Source of the DNA: Oscillospiraceae bacterium | GTDB taxonomy: Bacteria; Bacillota; Clostridia; Oscillospirales; Oscillospiraceae | Assembly: GCA_029067025.1 (NCBI GenBank) | Contig: JAIEFH010000041.1 | Span: 1 to 47,657 of the forward strand | Length of the DNA: 47,657 nucleotides | Direction of reading: 5' to 3' | Part shown: positions 16,152 through 23,866 of the stretch, piece after piece | How positions within the stretch are numbered: the first letter of the stretch is position 1 | How the letters are laid out: each line of letters begins with the position of its first letter | Translations under genes and position numbers: made by a program | The notes under the pieces: model-generated | The model's database searches: none | What the model saw: the letters and a program-made list of their open reading frames with translations, nothing else | Told to the model about the DNA's origin: nothing

Positions 16152-16309
16152 GTATATTGCCTCCAATCGCTGAGCGAAATTATTATAACACACTTGCGTA
16201 TCAAAGGGAATCGAAGCGGATACTTTTTTATGCCTCTTATCCCGGGCGTCGGGCCTGTGGTATGACGAAAGCACAGATCAGAACTATGGAGGTCTCGGGA
16301 TGAATACGA

Positions 16310-16338
16310 TTGACAAGCTATTTCGTTGCGGTTACACT
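16310..16338 (+). promoter_or_regulatory. Promoter of the DUF3089 lipoprotein gene
   Basis: TTGACA at 16310-16315 and TACACT at 16333-16338, spacer 17 nt. Confidence 0.7.
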
Positions 16339-16376
16339 GGACTCGGCAGAGCGTAAGCAGCAAAGGAGCGAATTTC

Positions 16377-17354
16377 ATGAAAAAAGTGATCGGTACAATG
16401 ATTGCATCCATCTTGATCGCGGTGTGTTTTGCTGGATGCGGTCAGCGGCTGGAAATCCCGGATTACTCCGATAGGGGAAATTGGGCGTATTATGAAACAG
16501 AAAATTGTCAAAAAGCGGTCGATGTATTTTTCGTCTGCCCGACAGTCTATGGCGGCTCGGAATCCCAGTATAATATGAGCCTTTCCGATTCAGAAAGCAA
16601 GGCATCTTTTTTGGGCGCGATCAACATGGAAAAAGGGATCTATGATGCAGACGGCCGATTTTTTGCGCCATATTATCGGCAGGCCGGACTGCAAGTGTAT
16701 ACGATGCCGGTCAAAGACCAGGAAACATATTTGAAGGCTGCTTATTTGGATGTGAAGGCCGCGTTTGAGTATTACATGGAGCATTGCAATGATGGGCGTC
16801 CCATTGTCCTGGCCGGTTTTTCCCAAGGGGCGGATCATTGCATCCGCCTGATGAAGGACTGCTTTGCGGATGAGGAGACACGAGAGCTGCTGGTGGCCTG
16901 CTATGCCATTGGCTGGAGGCTGACAGAGGGGGAAATCGAGGAATATCCCCATTTGAAGTTTGCGCAGGGCGAGCAGGACACCGGTGTGATCGTGTCGTTC
17001 AACAGTGAGTCGGAGCAAATCGACGATTCTCTGATGATCCCCAGCGGAACAAAAACGCTGGCTATCAATCCACTGAATTGGAAATGTGATGGAACCATCG
17101 CATACCGGGAGCAGAATATGGGGGCTTGCTTTACCGATTATGAGGGAAATATGATACGGGAAGTTCCGCATTTTACCGGTGCGTACATCGACATGGAGCG
17201 GGGAGCGCTGAAGCTGCCGGACGTTGCCCCGGAAGACTATCCGGCGGGGCTGTCCATTTTTGAGGATGGCGTATACCACATATACGATTATCAATTCTTT
17301 TACAGGAATCTCCAGGAAAACGTGCAGGTGAGAATTAAGGCATTTATGGATTGA
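16377..17354 (+). CDS. DUF3089 alpha/beta-hydrolase-like lipoprotein
   Basis: This 325-residue protein has a lipoprotein signal peptide: positive start, hydrophobic core, and lipobox AVCFAGC with Cys21 as the likely lipidated residue. It is therefore anchored outside the cell membrane. The rest matches DUF3089, an alpha/beta-hydrolase-fold family. VDVFFVCPTVYG is the family opening, and GFSQGADHCIRLM holds the nucleophile elbow with Ser149. A hydrolytic function on an ester is likely, but the substrate is unknown. AAAGGAGCG precedes the chosen ATG. GC content is lower than in the neighbouring core genes, hinting at transfer. Confidence 0.85.
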   Translation: MKKVIGTMIASILIAVCFAGCGQRLEIPDYSDRGNWAYYETENCQKAVDVFFVCPTVYGGSESQYNMSLSDSESKASFLGAINMEKGIYDADGRFFAPYYRQAGLQVYTMPVKDQETYLKAAYLDVKAAFEYYMEHCNDGRPIVLAGFSQGADHCIRLMKDCFADEETRELLVACYAIGWRLTEGEIEEYPHLKFAQGEQDTGVIVSFNSESEQIDDSLMIPSGTKTLAINPLNWKCDGTIAYREQNMGACFTDYEGNMIREVPHFTGAYIDMERGALKLPDVAPEDYPAGLSIFEDGVYHIYDYQFFYRNLQENVQVRIKAFMD

Positions 17355-17387
17355 GATTAGGTTGCCGCGTTGATCCGTAAAATTACA

Positions 17388-17416
17388 TTTACAATCGGCC
17401 AAAACCGTGGTATTAT
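17388..17416 (+). promoter_or_regulatory. Promoter of the CofE-like gene
   Basis: TTTACA at 17388-17393 and TATTAT at 17411-17416, spacer 17 nt. Confidence 0.6.
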
Positions 17417-17473
17417 ATAAAGTTGTTGGAGTTTTTTCCACATAAATGACATGAAAACGAGGAGTGTTCCTTT

Positions 17474-18667
17474 ATGAGCCGTATGGTCGGTACCGTATCC
17501 CGGGGCATCCGCACCCCCATCATCCGCAGTGGGGACGATCTGGTGGAGATCGTAACCGCTTCCCTGCTGGAGGCCGCCGCCGAAGATGGCTTTGCCCTCC
17601 GTGACCGGGACATTGTGGCCATGACTGAGGCCATCGTGGCCCGGGCCCAGGGCAACTACGCCACCGTGGACGACATCGCCGACGACGTCCGGGCCAAGCT
17701 GGGCGGGGAGACGGTAGGCGTCATTTTCCCCATCCTCAGCCGCAACCGCTTTGCCATCTGCCTGCGGGGTATTGCCAAGGGGGCCAAAAAGATCGTCCTT
17801 ATGCTCAGCTACCCCTCCGACGAGGTGGGCAACCACCTCATCAGCCTGAACAACCTGGACGAGAAGGGGGTCGATCCCTACAAAGATGTGCTCACCTTGG
17901 CGCAGTACCGGGAGCTGTTCGGCTATGAGAAGCACCCCTTTACCGGCGTGGACTATGTGGCCTACTACCAGGAGCTCATCGAGGGCTGCGGAGCCGAGGT
18001 GGAAATCATCTTCGCCAACGACCCCCGGGCCATCCTGCCCTACACCAAGAATGTGCTGTGCTGCGACATCCACACCAGAGCGCGCACCAAGCGGCTGTTG
18101 AAGGCCGCCGGCGCCGAAAAGGTGTTCGGTCTGGACGAGATTTTGAACGCCCCCGTCAATGGCAGCGGGTATAACGAGAGCTACGGCTTGCTGGGTTCCA
18201 ACAAGTCCACTGAGGAACAGGTGAAGTTGTTCCCCCGGGACTGCCAGGGGTTGGTGGAGGCCATCCAGAAGAAGCTGCTGGAGAAAACCGGCAAGCATGT
18301 GGAGGTCATGGTCTACGGCGACGGCGCCTTTAAAGACCCGGTGGGCAAGATCTGGGAGCTGGCCGACCCGGTGGTCTCCCCCGCCTACACCGCCGGCCTG
18401 GAGGGCACCCCCAATGAGCTGAAGCTGAAATACCTGGCCGACAACGACTTTGCCCATCTGTCCGGCGACGCGCTGAAGGAGGCCATCAAGGATCGCATCC
18501 ACAAGAAGGACGGGGATCTGGTGGGACAGATGGTGTCGGAGGGCACCACCCCCCGCCGCCTCACCGACCTGATCGGTTCCCTGTGCGATTTGACCTCCGA
18601 TTCCGGCGACAAGGGCACCCCAGTGGTCTTTATCCAGGGGTATTTCGACAACTATACCACAGAGTAA
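17474..18667 (+). CDS. Coenzyme F420-0:L-glutamate ligase-like protein (CofE superfamily)
   Basis: This 397-residue cytosolic protein resembles the F420_ligase family. The first part has GTVSRGIRTPIIRSGDDLVEIV and DGFALRDRDIVAMTEAIVARAQGNY, the region that binds GTP and metal in archaeal CofE. The C-terminal half has MVYGDGAFKDPVGKIWELADPVVSPAYT. Firmicutes of this group are not known to make F420, and no other F420 gene is in the window. The family name is therefore secure, but the reaction is probably different, perhaps another amide ligation. GAGGAG lies 9 nt before the ATG. Confidence 0.8.
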   Translation: MSRMVGTVSRGIRTPIIRSGDDLVEIVTASLLEAAAEDGFALRDRDIVAMTEAIVARAQGNYATVDDIADDVRAKLGGETVGVIFPILSRNRFAICLRGIAKGAKKIVLMLSYPSDEVGNHLISLNNLDEKGVDPYKDVLTLAQYRELFGYEKHPFTGVDYVAYYQELIEGCGAEVEIIFANDPRAILPYTKNVLCCDIHTRARTKRLLKAAGAEKVFGLDEILNAPVNGSGYNESYGLLGSNKSTEEQVKLFPRDCQGLVEAIQKKLLEKTGKHVEVMVYGDGAFKDPVGKIWELADPVVSPAYTAGLEGTPNELKLKYLADNDFAHLSGDALKEAIKDRIHKKDGDLVGQMVSEGTTPRRLTDLIGSLCDLTSDSGDKGTPVVFIQGYFDNYTTE

Positions 18668-18759
18668 AAATGCTGTCGGGTGAAACCCAGCAGGCCATCA
18701 CCGGATAGACCAGCAGCTGAACGCACAAGCGCGGCCCAACACTTTTTCTCCATACGCAT

Positions 18760-19422
18760 CTATTTGAAAATCAGGTTCAGCGCCTGTGTCAGATCGTCCA
18801 CAGTCTCTACATCGTCATGCTCTTGCCTGTGTCCCCGGAGGAGCAGCACCGGCCTGATCCCCGCGCTTCGCGCTCCGACCACATCGGTGTCATAGGAGTC
18901 CCCGATGTGGACGACCTCCTCTGCCGCGCAGCCGCTAAGCCGCAGAGCCTCGTCAAAGATCTCCCGGTGAGGCTTGTAAGCCCGGACGGTGTCACCGCTG
19001 ACCACCCCCGCAACCTTCAATCCGTTGCGGCGCAGGGCCTGCTCCATGTAGGGCAGGCCATTGTTGGTGATGATATAGATGGGAGCTGGGCACTGGTCGA
19101 AAAAGACAGGAGCGTCCGGGAACACTGGGGCGTTGACCCAGTGGCTGCGGATCAGCCCGACCAGCGCGGCGCGGTCATCCGCCAACCCGATCTGTTCCTC
19201 CGCGTCTGAAATGATCCGCTCCACGATCTCATCCTCGGTGAGATACCCATCCAAGTAGCTGTCCGCCTCATAGCGGCGGCGGGTGTCCAGAATAAACTTC
19301 TGGATCTGCCTGGGGTCGTGGAGGACGCTGTGCTTGCAGAAGCGCCCCACAATCTCCGCCATCTCCGGGCTGTGCTCGTTCACCGTCGTCCCCATATAGT
19401 CAATAAAAACTGCTTTGATCAT
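18760..19422 (-). CDS. HAD family hydrolase with atypical motif I
   Basis: This 220-residue HAD protein starts MIKAVFIDYMGTTVNEHS. Motif I reads DYMGT, so the nucleophilic Asp is present, but the second Asp of the usual DxD is Met. Motif II is YIITNNG, motif III is around the Lys in VRAYKPHREIF, and motif IV is HIGDSYDTDVVGARSAG. The middle is a helical cap. Losing the second Asp removes the general acid of phosphatases; phosphonatases have Ala at that position (DxAGT). The activity may therefore be a non-phosphatase HAD reaction. The start at 19422 is set by the MIKAVFID beta strand. Confidence 0.85.
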   Translation of the reverse strand: MIKAVFIDYMGTTVNEHSPEMAEIVGRFCKHSVLHDPRQIQKFILDTRRRYEADSYLDGYLTEDEIVERIISDAEEQIGLADDRAALVGLIRSHWVNAPVFPDAPVFFDQCPAPIYIITNNGLPYMEQALRRNGLKVAGVVSGDTVRAYKPHREIFDEALRLSGCAAEEVVHIGDSYDTDVVGARSAGIRPVLLLRGHRQEHDDVETVDDLTQALNLIFK

Positions 19423-19499
19423 CCCAATACCTCTTTCTGGACATTTTTCATTTCCTATGATAGCATAAGGAAAAAGCTGGCGCAAGGAGCGGGTCGCGG

Positions 19500-21023
19500 A
19501 TGATGGAATATTTCTGGTACATACTGGCCTCGGCGTTGGCCGGGGTGGGCACGGGGCTGGTGGGACTGTCTGCGGCGACGGTGATGGTACCCATGCTCAT
19601 CGTGCTGTGTCCCTCCTTCTCCGGGGAGACGGGGGCTTACCAGGCCACCGCCATCGCCCTGGCTTCTGATATTTTGGGTTCCGCAGTTACCGCCGCCACC
19701 TATATCAAGCACAGGAACATCGACCTGCGCCGGGGATGGATCATGCTGGCGTGCATCATCGGGATGTGTACCGTGGGCAGCTTCGCCGCGTGGAGGGCCG
19801 GGAACGTAGTGCTGGGCGGCTTCACCCTCATCCTGACCTTCTGTATCGGTATCCGTTTTCTGGTGAAGCCCACCACAGAGCGGGAGGAGCCCCAGGCCAA
19901 AGGCGCGAGGCTGGACTGGAAAGGCGTTGCAGTGTCCCTGTTTTTTGGGCTGACCATCGGCTTTGGAACGGGCTTCGTGGGCTCCGGCGGGGGCATGATG
20001 ATGCTGGTGGTGTTTACCGCATTCCTGGGGATGGAGCTGAAGCCCGCCGTGGGCACCAGTACCTTCATCATGACCTTCACCGCCCTCATCGCCTCGGTGA
20101 GCCATATCCTGATCCACCCAGCCATCCTGCTGGAGCGTTGGCCGGTGCTGCTCCCGTGCATGGCGGTGGCTACGGCGGCGTCTCTGGTTTCCGCCCGCTT
20201 TGCCAACCGGGTGGATAATCGCACGGTTGGCCTGGTCACCGGCGTGGTGCTGACGGTACTGGGGGCGGCGCTCATCCTGCTGCACTACTGGGACTTGATC
20301 TCCGCCCAGCCGCTGGCGCTGTCCACCCTGCGGTGCTTTGGGGAATACCTGCTGTTCATCATTCCCGCGGCGGCGCTGCTGCTGATCCTGCACTTCGCGT
20401 TGGACATACCCCGGGTGGTGTTCCGCAAGCTTCTTCACCTGCCCGCGTTCTGCTCGGCGGCGGTAATCGTGTGGCGGGCGGACTCGTGGCAGGCGGCCAG
20501 CCTGACGCTGGTGCTGTTCGCCGCCATCGTGTACCCGGTGCTGTGCCTGGCCCAGCGGTGGGAGGGCTACGACAGCCTGCTCGTCCAGAAAGCGCCGGGG
20601 GAGATCAAAAAGAGCCTGCTTTTGCTGTTCCTGTGCGATGCCGCGCTGGTAGCCCTGTGCTGGGGAGCGTTTGACCTGCCCTGGGCGGCGGTAGCCGCCA
20701 TCCTCATGTGGGGCAGCGGAGACGGCGCGGCAGCGCTGGTGGGCCACAGGTTTGGCAAACATCATGTGCGCCTGCCTCTGGCCGACCCGAAAAAGACCTG
20801 GGAGGGTTCCGCCGCCATGGCAGGGGTGTCCACGGCGGTGGGGACTGTGACGATGGTGATTCTGACGGCCATGCCCTGGTGGCGGTGTCTGCTGATGGCG
20901 GTGGCCGCGTCTGTTTTTGGGGCGTACACGGAGCTCATCTCCCGGAATGGGGACGATACGGTGACAGTTCCGGTGGTGAATGCGGCGGTGCTGCTGGTAC
21001 TGCATGTTCTGTTGGGAAAATAG
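19500..21023 (+). CDS. TSUP (TauE/SafE) transporter fused to a polyprenol/phytol kinase-like domain
   Basis: This 507-residue membrane protein comes from a single uninterrupted frame. Residues 1 to about 265 are a TSUP anion exporter: two halves with GVGTGLVGLSAATVMVPML and FGTGFVGSGGGMMMLVVF. Residues from about 280 resemble the phosphatidate cytidylyltransferase/DGK1/VTE5 group of CTP-dependent lipid kinases: VFRKLLHLPAF, MWGSGDGAAALVGHRFGKH, DPKKTWEGSAAM and ELISRNGDDTVTVP. The fusion joins transport of a sulphur-containing anion or organic acid with lipid phosphorylation; the functional link is unknown. It sits divergent from the HAD gene with AAGGAG before the start. Confidence 0.85.
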   Translation: MMEYFWYILASALAGVGTGLVGLSAATVMVPMLIVLCPSFSGETGAYQATAIALASDILGSAVTAATYIKHRNIDLRRGWIMLACIIGMCTVGSFAAWRAGNVVLGGFTLILTFCIGIRFLVKPTTEREEPQAKGARLDWKGVAVSLFFGLTIGFGTGFVGSGGGMMMLVVFTAFLGMELKPAVGTSTFIMTFTALIASVSHILIHPAILLERWPVLLPCMAVATAASLVSARFANRVDNRTVGLVTGVVLTVLGAALILLHYWDLISAQPLALSTLRCFGEYLLFIIPAAALLLILHFALDIPRVVFRKLLHLPAFCSAAVIVWRADSWQAASLTLVLFAAIVYPVLCLAQRWEGYDSLLVQKAPGEIKKSLLLLFLCDAALVALCWGAFDLPWAAVAAILMWGSGDGAAALVGHRFGKHHVRLPLADPKKTWEGSAAMAGVSTAVGTVTMVILTAMPWWRCLLMAVAASVFGAYTELISRNGDDTVTVPVVNAAVLLVLHVLLGK

Positions 21024-21024
21024 A

Positions 21025-21053
21025 GGGCCGGAGCGGTGATCCCGCTCCGGCCC
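21025..21053 (-). terminator. Intrinsic terminator between converging genes
   Basis: GGGCCGGAGCGG (21025-21036) pairs with CCGCTCCGGCCC (21042-21053). Read on the minus strand the hairpin is followed by CTCTATTTT, so it mainly serves the FMN reductase gene. A near-identical hairpin is at 22895-22925. Confidence 0.75.
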
Positions 21054-21089
21054 TTGCTCCAAAGTTTTTCCGCATGATGTGTCCTTCCG

Positions 21090-21707
21090 CTATCGAATGA
21101 AGTTGGTGACCTGGCGTGGTTCCTGCGCCGGCAGGCCGTACTTCTCCTTGCCCAGGGCAATGCTTTTCATCAGGAACGTCATGTTCCGGGCCAGGGCGCG
21201 CATGGTCTGGAGTCCCTCCGCGTCCTGGGCGGCCTCCCCGGGCAGCCTGCCGTGGACGCTGTTCCAATACTGGCTGGAGGCCAGCGGCATCCCAGAGATG
21301 GTGAAAAACTTGTTCAGCTCGTCAAAAGTAGCGGACAGCCCGCCCCGGCGGGCCACCACCACGCTGGCCCCCACCTTCATGGTTTTGTCAAAGGGGGTGC
21401 TGTAGAACAGGCGGGTGAGCAGGGCCACCAGGGTGGCGTTGGCCGAGGCGTAGTACACCGGGCTGCCTACCACCAGGCCGTCGCTGGCCTCGAATTTGGG
21501 GGCCAGCTCGTTGACGATGTCATCAAATACGCATTTGCCCAGCTTGGCACAGCCGCCGCAGGCCACACAACCGCGGATATCCCGGTTCCCCACCTGGATC
21601 AGTTCGGTTTCCACACCCTCCGCCTGGAAGGTCTGCTCCATCTCCCGCAAGGCGGTGGATGTGTTCCCCTGGGGACGGGGACTGCCGTTGAGCATCAAAA
21701 CTTTCAT
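21090..21707 (-). CDS. Flavodoxin family NAD(P)H:FMN oxidoreductase
   Basis: This 205-residue protein starts MKVLMLNGSPRPQGNTSTALREM, the FMN-phosphate loop of NADPH-dependent FMN reductases. It also has CVACGGCAKLGKC, a four-Cys block that may bind iron-sulphur or act in redox, and GSPVYYASANATLVALLTRLFY, the second flavin loop. It is a paralogue of the reductase in the tetR island at 2244, but its high GC matches the chromosome. AGGAGG lies before the ATG at 21707. The physiological substrate is unknown. It ends at the terminator shared with the TSUP fusion gene. Confidence 0.9.
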   Translation of the reverse strand: MKVLMLNGSPRPQGNTSTALREMEQTFQAEGVETELIQVGNRDIRGCVACGGCAKLGKCVFDDIVNELAPKFEASDGLVVGSPVYYASANATLVALLTRLFYSTPFDKTMKVGASVVVARRGGLSATFDELNKFFTISGMPLASSQYWNSVHGRLPGEAAQDAEGLQTMRALARNMTFLMKSIALGKEKYGLPAQEPRQVTNFIR

Positions 21708-21748
21708 ATCAATCTGCCTCCTGTTATAAAATATTTTGGGAAAGGCCC

Positions 21749-21970
21749 TCACCATTCCCGTTTAATCTCGCGCTCCTCCACTTGGTAACGCTGGAGGAAT
21801 TCCGCGAGATCCTTATCGTCGCGCAGCAGCATCAATTCCTCGAATCTGCCGCTGACCGGGTCTTTGAAGCCAGCCACCTGCTCGCCGGTGCAGATGCTGC
21901 ATCGGATGATTGGGACTTTCCCGCTTTTGTCATAAGCGGACACAGCCGCTTTCTTCCGTCTGCCAAACAT
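21749..21970 (-). CDS. Small uncharacterised protein with ICTGEQVAGF motif
   Basis: This 73-residue soluble protein begins MFGRRKKAAVSAYDKSGK. It contains RCSICTGEQVAGFKDPVSGRFEEL and DDKDLAEFLQRYQV. I recall similar short proteins in Lachnospiraceae and Oscillospiraceae, usually uncharacterised; the motif looks conserved and the two Cys could bind metal. The start codon overlaps the stop of the broken phosphatase frame (TGATG), so translation was probably coupled to that gene. It lies 41 nt upstream of the FMN reductase gene on the same strand. Confidence 0.65.
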   Translation of the reverse strand: MFGRRKKAAVSAYDKSGKVPIIRCSICTGEQVAGFKDPVSGRFEELMLLRDDKDLAEFLQRYQVEEREIKREW

Positions 21971-22190
21971 CACGGATTCCCCCTTAGACACGCTTCCAGA
22001 AGTCCTTGGCACCCAGCCAGCACATCCTGCCAGGTGGTTTCGAAGTCGTTCGTATACCACGGGTCGGCTTTGCGGGGGCCCCTTTGCGGCGGTCTGTAAA
22101 GTCCATCAACAGGTGCATTTTGCCGCCGGGATCGCCCCCACAGATAAGAACGCTCGTCATCGTTCACACGCTCCTGCAAATTTATGGTGA
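21970..22190 (-). pseudogene. Low-molecular-weight protein tyrosine phosphatase, C-terminal remnant
   Basis: The end of the frame, RKADPWYTNDFETTWQDVLAGCQGLLE, matches the C-terminal Asp-Pro general-acid loop and last helix of LMW tyrosine phosphatases (usually ADPWYTGDFE). Just upstream, a second frame reads GGDPGGKMHLLMDFTD, the family segment that should come before it, so a frameshift separates the pieces near 22080. The N-terminal CxxxxxR catalytic loop is absent. The gene is therefore truncated and frameshifted, and inactive. Its stop overlaps the start of the 73-residue gene. Confidence 0.7.
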
Positions 22191-22463
22191 GGATCCGGTC
22201 ATGGTTCAATGGATCACAGATTGAGCCAGACCAGCCCAACAAAAGGGCACCGCTTCATTACCAATCATATTGCATTCAGAATTCAGGCAGTGATGTTTGA
22301 TTTTGTCATAGTCACAGTAATTGATCATCATGCACCCCAAGAATAACCGATGCGCTGTTTGAACGAGCCTCAAATATTATAACACACCGCGTTAGCGGTG
22401 TCGAGCAAATCAATCTATTGTGTTCAGGATGCGCTTGTTTCAATAGATTTTTGCGGAGAGCTG

Positions 22464-22472
22464 TGATATAAT
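22464..22472 (+). promoter_or_regulatory. Extended -10 element before the MFS remnant
   Basis: TGATATAAT at 22464-22472 is an extended -10; no good -35 is visible. An inverted repeat, AATCTATTG/CAATAGATT, lies just upstream (about 22411-22450). Confidence 0.4.
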
Positions 22473-22517
22473 GCGGCACTGGAAAACCAAACCACGTCCC
22501 GGAGCGCGAATCCGCTG

Positions 22518-22775
22518 TTGGTAGATCTGGCCTCGGTGGGCTTCGTGGACCGCATCGGCTACCGGGCGTCCATGGTGCTGGCCCACACCCTGGCCGCACT
22601 GGGGCTTGCCCTGCTGGCCATCCTGCCCGAGCTGCTCCCCAGCCCCTTCGTGGGCATCCTGCTGTCGGTGTGCATCTATGCCGTGGGCGGCGGCCTGCTG
22701 GAAGTGTTCCCCATCCTGCTGTTGGCGGGGCTTTGGCTCAGCGGAAGGGCTGTGAAACCCGCCACAAAGGGTTGA
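22518..22775 (+). pseudogene. MFS transporter remnant with internal deletion
   Basis: The peptide VDLASVGFVDRIGYRASMVLAH followed by two hydrophobic spans and YAVGGGLLEV matches the first third of a clostridial major facilitator transporter. Where family members continue LVSPIVEACP, this frame jumps to FPILLLAGLWLSGRAVKPA and stops, which looks like the C-terminal end of the same kind of protein. Most transmembrane segments are therefore missing, consistent with a deletion that joined the two ends. It cannot transport. An extended -10 promoter remains upstream. Confidence 0.65.
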
Positions 22776-22894
22776 AAACGGCGAAAAGATTTATTACTTT
22801 TGTAACATTTCCCCCCGAATTTTTGTAATGAAACGCCACTATTATAAGACTTGCAAGAGATGCTTTTCTTTTTCATTCTATCCTCCATCTTCAA

Positions 22895-22925
22895 AGGGCC
22901 GGAGCGGCGATTCCGCTCCGGCCCT
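22895..22925 (+). terminator. Intrinsic terminator hairpin
   Basis: AGGGCCGGAGCGG (22895-22907) pairs with CCGCTCCGGCCCT (22913-22925), followed by CTTTC. The stem is nearly identical to the one at 21025-21053. Confidence 0.65.
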
Positions 22926-22959
22926 CTTTCTGCGCCCAGGCTGTTATCTGCTTACGCAA

Positions 22960-22988
22960 TTGATATAGTTCGTTTAAGCGGCTATAAT
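22960..22988 (+). promoter_or_regulatory. Promoter of the two-component operon
   Basis: TTGATA at 22960-22965 and TATAAT at 22983-22988, spacer 17 nt. The transcript would start near 22995. Confidence 0.75.
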
Positions 22989-23188
22989 ATATATGGAAAA
23001 TTTTAATATTCAGTTAATACTAATCGTGTGTTTATGTAAGACTGGTGGATTATACTGCTTTTATGATTAGGAATATTAAAAAATCATGTCTGATAAAGGA
23101 AGGTTGATATATGATGCGAAGATATTAAAGCAGCCGCATTGATAATGATTATTCACGGCGGATTTATGGAAATTGGTGGGGTGTGCTT

Positions 23189-23866
23189 ATGGCAAACATT
23201 TTGATTGCGGATGATGAAAGAGAGATTGTCCGCTTACTGCGGATTTATATTGAAGCCAACAGCAATAAGGTTTTCGAGGCAAATGACGGGGAGACCGCTT
23301 TGCAGATTTTGAAAACGGAAAGCATTGATCTTGCGATTGTCGATATTATGATGCCCCGCAAAAACGGGTATGAAATCATCAAGCATATCCGCAAGAACAG
23401 CAATATGCCTATTCTGATCATATCCGCGAAGGTAGATCTGTCTGACCGTGTGTTTGGCATTGATTTAGGCGCGGATGATTACATTGCCAAGCCCTTTGAG
23501 CCGTTGGAGGTCGCGGCAAAGGTCCGTGCCGCCCTGCGCCGGGTGGGGGTGCAGGGTGATAGCCTGAAGGAAAAGAGCAGGATCGAGGTCGGTTCCCTTG
23601 TGCTGGATTGTGACGAGTGCGTGGCAGTCTGTGATGGAGTGACAATGGAACTGACCAAAGCGGAGTACAAGGTGTTGGAACTGTTGATGCGGCAGCCCCG
23701 CAGGGTGTTCACCAAAGAACAAATTTATGAATACGCATGGGAGAATGGACAGGCTGTTGATGATAATGCCATCCGCGTCATTATCAGCCGCCTGCGTGAC
23801 AAAATCGGAAGCGATACCATCAAGACCATTCGAGGCCTTGGGTACAGATTGGAGCCCCATGGATAA
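23189..23866 (+). CDS. OmpR/PhoB-family response regulator (VanR-like)
   Basis: This 225-residue protein has an N-terminal receiver domain: acidic pocket IADDERE, phosphoacceptor Asp52 in AIVDIMMPRKNG, and the conserved Lys in DYIAKPFEP. A C-terminal winged helix follows, with LTKAEYKVLELLMRQPRRVFTKEQIYEYAW and DNAIRVIISRLRDKIG. It would bind DNA when phosphorylated by the kinase encoded by the next gene, which overlaps it by 8 nt. I prefer the ATG at 23189 over a GTG at 23183 because GGTGGGG lies at better spacing. The pair resembles VanRS-type systems carried by mobile elements. No resistance gene is adjacent. Confidence 0.92.
   Translation: MANILIADDEREIVRLLRIYIEANSNKVFEANDGETALQILKTESIDLAIVDIMMPRKNGYEIIKHIRKNSNMPILIISAKVDLSDRVFGIDLGADDYIAKPFEPLEVAAKVRAALRRVGVQGDSLKEKSRIEVGSLVLDCDECVAVCDGVTMELTKAEYKVLELLMRQPRRVFTKEQIYEYAWENGQAVDDNAIRVIISRLRDKIGSDTIKTIRGLGYRLEPHG

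Larger units (their letters stand above)
22776..23188. other. Intergenic region before the two-component system
   Basis: No gene seen. It holds a terminator hairpin (22895-22925), a strong promoter (22960-22988) and an AT-rich leader of about 190 nt to the response regulator. Confidence 0.6.

Noticed and set aside
17474..18667. Evidence for F420 biosynthesis from the CofE-like gene
   Set aside because: No other F420 gene is visible and the family occurs in Firmicutes without F420, so I report only family membership.
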